Below are positions 39,719 to 40,685 of a stretch of 40,685 bases of DNA, one piece after another. Position 1 is the stretch's first letter. Each line of letters opens with the position of its first letter. The DNA lies in assembly GCA_964389495.1 (NCBI GenBank), contig CAYMDU010000004.1:1-40685 (forward strand). The letters are read 5' to 3'. Source of the DNA: RGIG3009 sp964389495 (GTDB lineage: Bacteria; Bacillota; Clostridia; Oscillospirales; Acutalibacteraceae). Position numbers and translations under genes: made by a program. The notes under the pieces are model-generated. The model was not told the DNA's origin and did not search any database. It saw only the letters and a list, made by a program, of their open reading frames with translations.

Positions 39719-40650
39719 ATGCTTGGCCGAGAACGGTACAGGCGAACCTTCACCAACCCCACCTTCCCGCCGGCAGCCGTTAAGTAATCAATCACTTCTT
39801 CGGCCACATCGCAGAAAGAGCCCATGGCCACAATGATGCGCTCGGCATCCGGCGCACCGTAATAGTTGAACAGCTGATAATCCGTGCCCAGCTTTTCGTT
39901 AACCTTGCCCATGTATTCTTCCACAATACCGGGAACCGCATCGTAGTACTTGTTGCAAGCTTCGCGGTGCTGGAAGAAAATGTCGCCGTTTTCGTGGGAA
40001 CCGCGCATCACCGGATGCTCCGGATTCAAAGCGCGCTTGCGGAATGCTGCCACGGCATCCATGTCGCACATTTCAGCCAAATCTTTGTAGTCCCACACCT
40101 GAATTTTTTGGATTTCGTGCGAGGTGCGGAAACCGTCGAAGAAGTTGATGAACGGCACGCGGCTCTTGATGGTAGCCAAGTGCGCCACAGCACCCAAGTC
40201 CATAACTTCCTGCGTGTTGGTTTCTGCCAGCATGGCAAAACCGGTTTGGCGGCAGGCGTACACATCGGAATGATCGCCGAAAATGTTCAGCGCATGCGAT
40301 GCCACACAGCGTGCCGACACATGGAACACGGAGGGCAACAACTCACCGGCGATTTTGTACATGTTGGGAATCATCAGCAGCAAGCCCTGAGATGCCGTGT
40401 AGGTTGTGGTGAGCGCACCGGCAGCCAATGAGCCGTGCACCGTACCGGCGGCGCCGGCTTCGGACTGCATTTCCGACACCTTAACCGTGGTACCGAAAAT
40501 GTTTTTCTGCCCGGCAGCAGCCCACTGATCCACATAGTCCGCCATGGGGCTGGACGGCGTGATCGGGTAGATGCCCGCCACTTCGGTGAACGCATAAGAT
40601 ACATGCGCCGCCGCGTTGTTACCGTCCATGGTTTTGAACTTTCTTGCCAT
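39691..40650 (-). CDS. nifJ: Pyruvate:ferredoxin oxidoreductase, N-terminal fragment (frameshifted)
   Basis: A 319-residue open frame. Residues 1-305 are PFOR: MARKFKTMDGNNAAAHVSYA, the TEVAGIYPITPSSPMAD motif, MQSEAGAAGTVHGSLAAGA, and the second domain with GSFCDVAEEVIDYL. PFOR oxidises pyruvate with CoA to acetyl-CoA, CO2 and reduced ferredoxin, central to anaerobic metabolism. The last 14 residues (after VRLYR, SRPSIWRRRFPKP) are out of frame and end at a chance stop. The start at 40650 has AAGGAGG seven to ten bases before it. Its promoter would lie at or beyond the right edge. Confidence 0.9.
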   Translation of the reverse strand: MARKFKTMDGNNAAAHVSYAFTEVAGIYPITPSSPMADYVDQWAAAGQKNIFGTTVKVSEMQSEAGAAGTVHGSLAAGALTTTYTASQGLLLMIPNMYKIAGELLPSVFHVSARCVASHALNIFGDHSDVYACRQTGFAMLAETNTQEVMDLGAVAHLATIKSRVPFINFFDGFRTSHEIQKIQVWDYKDLAEMCDMDAVAAFRKRALNPEHPVMRGSHENGDIFFQHREACNKYYDAVPGIVEEYMGKVNEKLGTDYQLFNYYGAPDAERIIVAMGSFCDVAEEVIDYLTAAGGKVGLVKVRLYRSRPSIWRRRFPKP

Positions 40651-40685
40651 AGAGATATGTCCTCCTTTTAGGATAATAAAAACAA

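Larger units (their letters stand above)
37127..40650 (-). pseudogene. nifJ: nifJ locus as a whole: frameshifted pyruvate:ferredoxin oxidoreductase
   Basis: Joined, the two fragments make a protein of about 1,175 residues, the normal length of single-chain PFOR. All domains are present and no other lesion is visible, so the break is recent or an assembly error. Reading frame changes at about 39731-39736: frame 1 ends ...VRLY-R and frame 2 resumes FSAKHLAAAIPE. Family pattern is RLYRPFSA, so about four bases (or one) are missing. Confidence 0.8.

Noticed and set aside
39725..39745. Programmed ribosomal frameshifting in nifJ
   Set aside because: No slippery heptamer of the X-XXY-YYZ kind and no downstream structure at the junction; the missing family residues point to a deletion or sequencing error.

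Overview
The window looks like a chromosome segment of an anaerobic, low-GC-lineage but moderately GC-rich Clostridia bacterium, most likely of the Oscillospiraceae/Ruminococcaceae type. The clues are the sporulation genes ylbJ, yqfC and yqfD, a Bacillus-like phoH-ybeY-dgkA-era-yqzL-recO gene order, strong SigA-type promoters with Shine-Dalgarno starts, a pyruvate:ferredoxin oxidoreductase and a cofactor-binding [FeFe]-hydrogenase homologue. I see no transposase, integrase, phage gene, CRISPR array, tRNA or rRNA.

Layout. 1-1.4 kb: 3' end of a PiT phosphate permease and its DUF47 partner, closed by a strong terminator. 1.4-3.3 kb (minus): a poly-threonine lipoprotein and an Mrp/Nbp35 Fe-S carrier ATPase. 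3.3-4.9 kb: two divergent paralogous sugar-phosphate transferases. 5-6.9 kb: a P-loop protein resembling the PRK06851 family and a TrhA/hemolysin-III membrane protein. 6.9-8.4 kb (minus): two translationally coupled cyclophilins, one a lipoprotein lacking the catalytic arginine. 8.5-18.05 kb: ylbJ diverging from yqfC-yqfD, then a dense operon phoH-ybeY-dgkA-era-yqzL-recO-mutS2-HAD phosphatase. 18.1-21.1 kb: an acetyltransferase and MATE exporter overlapping by ATGA, diverging from an AraC regulator. 21.2-24.3 kb (minus): a DUF218 membrane protein and the serC-serA serine pathway operon.

24.5-27.7 kb is the most interesting locus: a five-gene operon coding for a DRTGG protein, an RsbW/RsbT-like ATPase, a short [FeFe]-hydrogenase in which the proton-relay cysteine is alanine, a second DRTGG-like protein and a PHP phosphoesterase. 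This looks like a redox or H2 sensing and signalling module rather than a catabolic hydrogenase. The cluster type recurs in anaerobes but its function is, to my knowledge, not established.

27.8-31.5 kb: rplM-rpsI (minus), radC (plus), then an alanine/glycine:cation symporter (minus) behind a tandem glycine riboswitch and two successive terminator-like hairpins. 31.5-37.0 kb: an ABC exporter, a LysR regulator facing a YitT-family protein through interlocked promoters, and an amidohydrolase/GNAT-C pair. 37.1-40.65 kb (minus): nifJ (pyruvate:ferredoxin oxidoreductase), broken by a frameshift about 305 codons in.

Product calls rest on reading motifs in the translations; no database search was run. 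Promoters and terminators are pattern matches, not measured.
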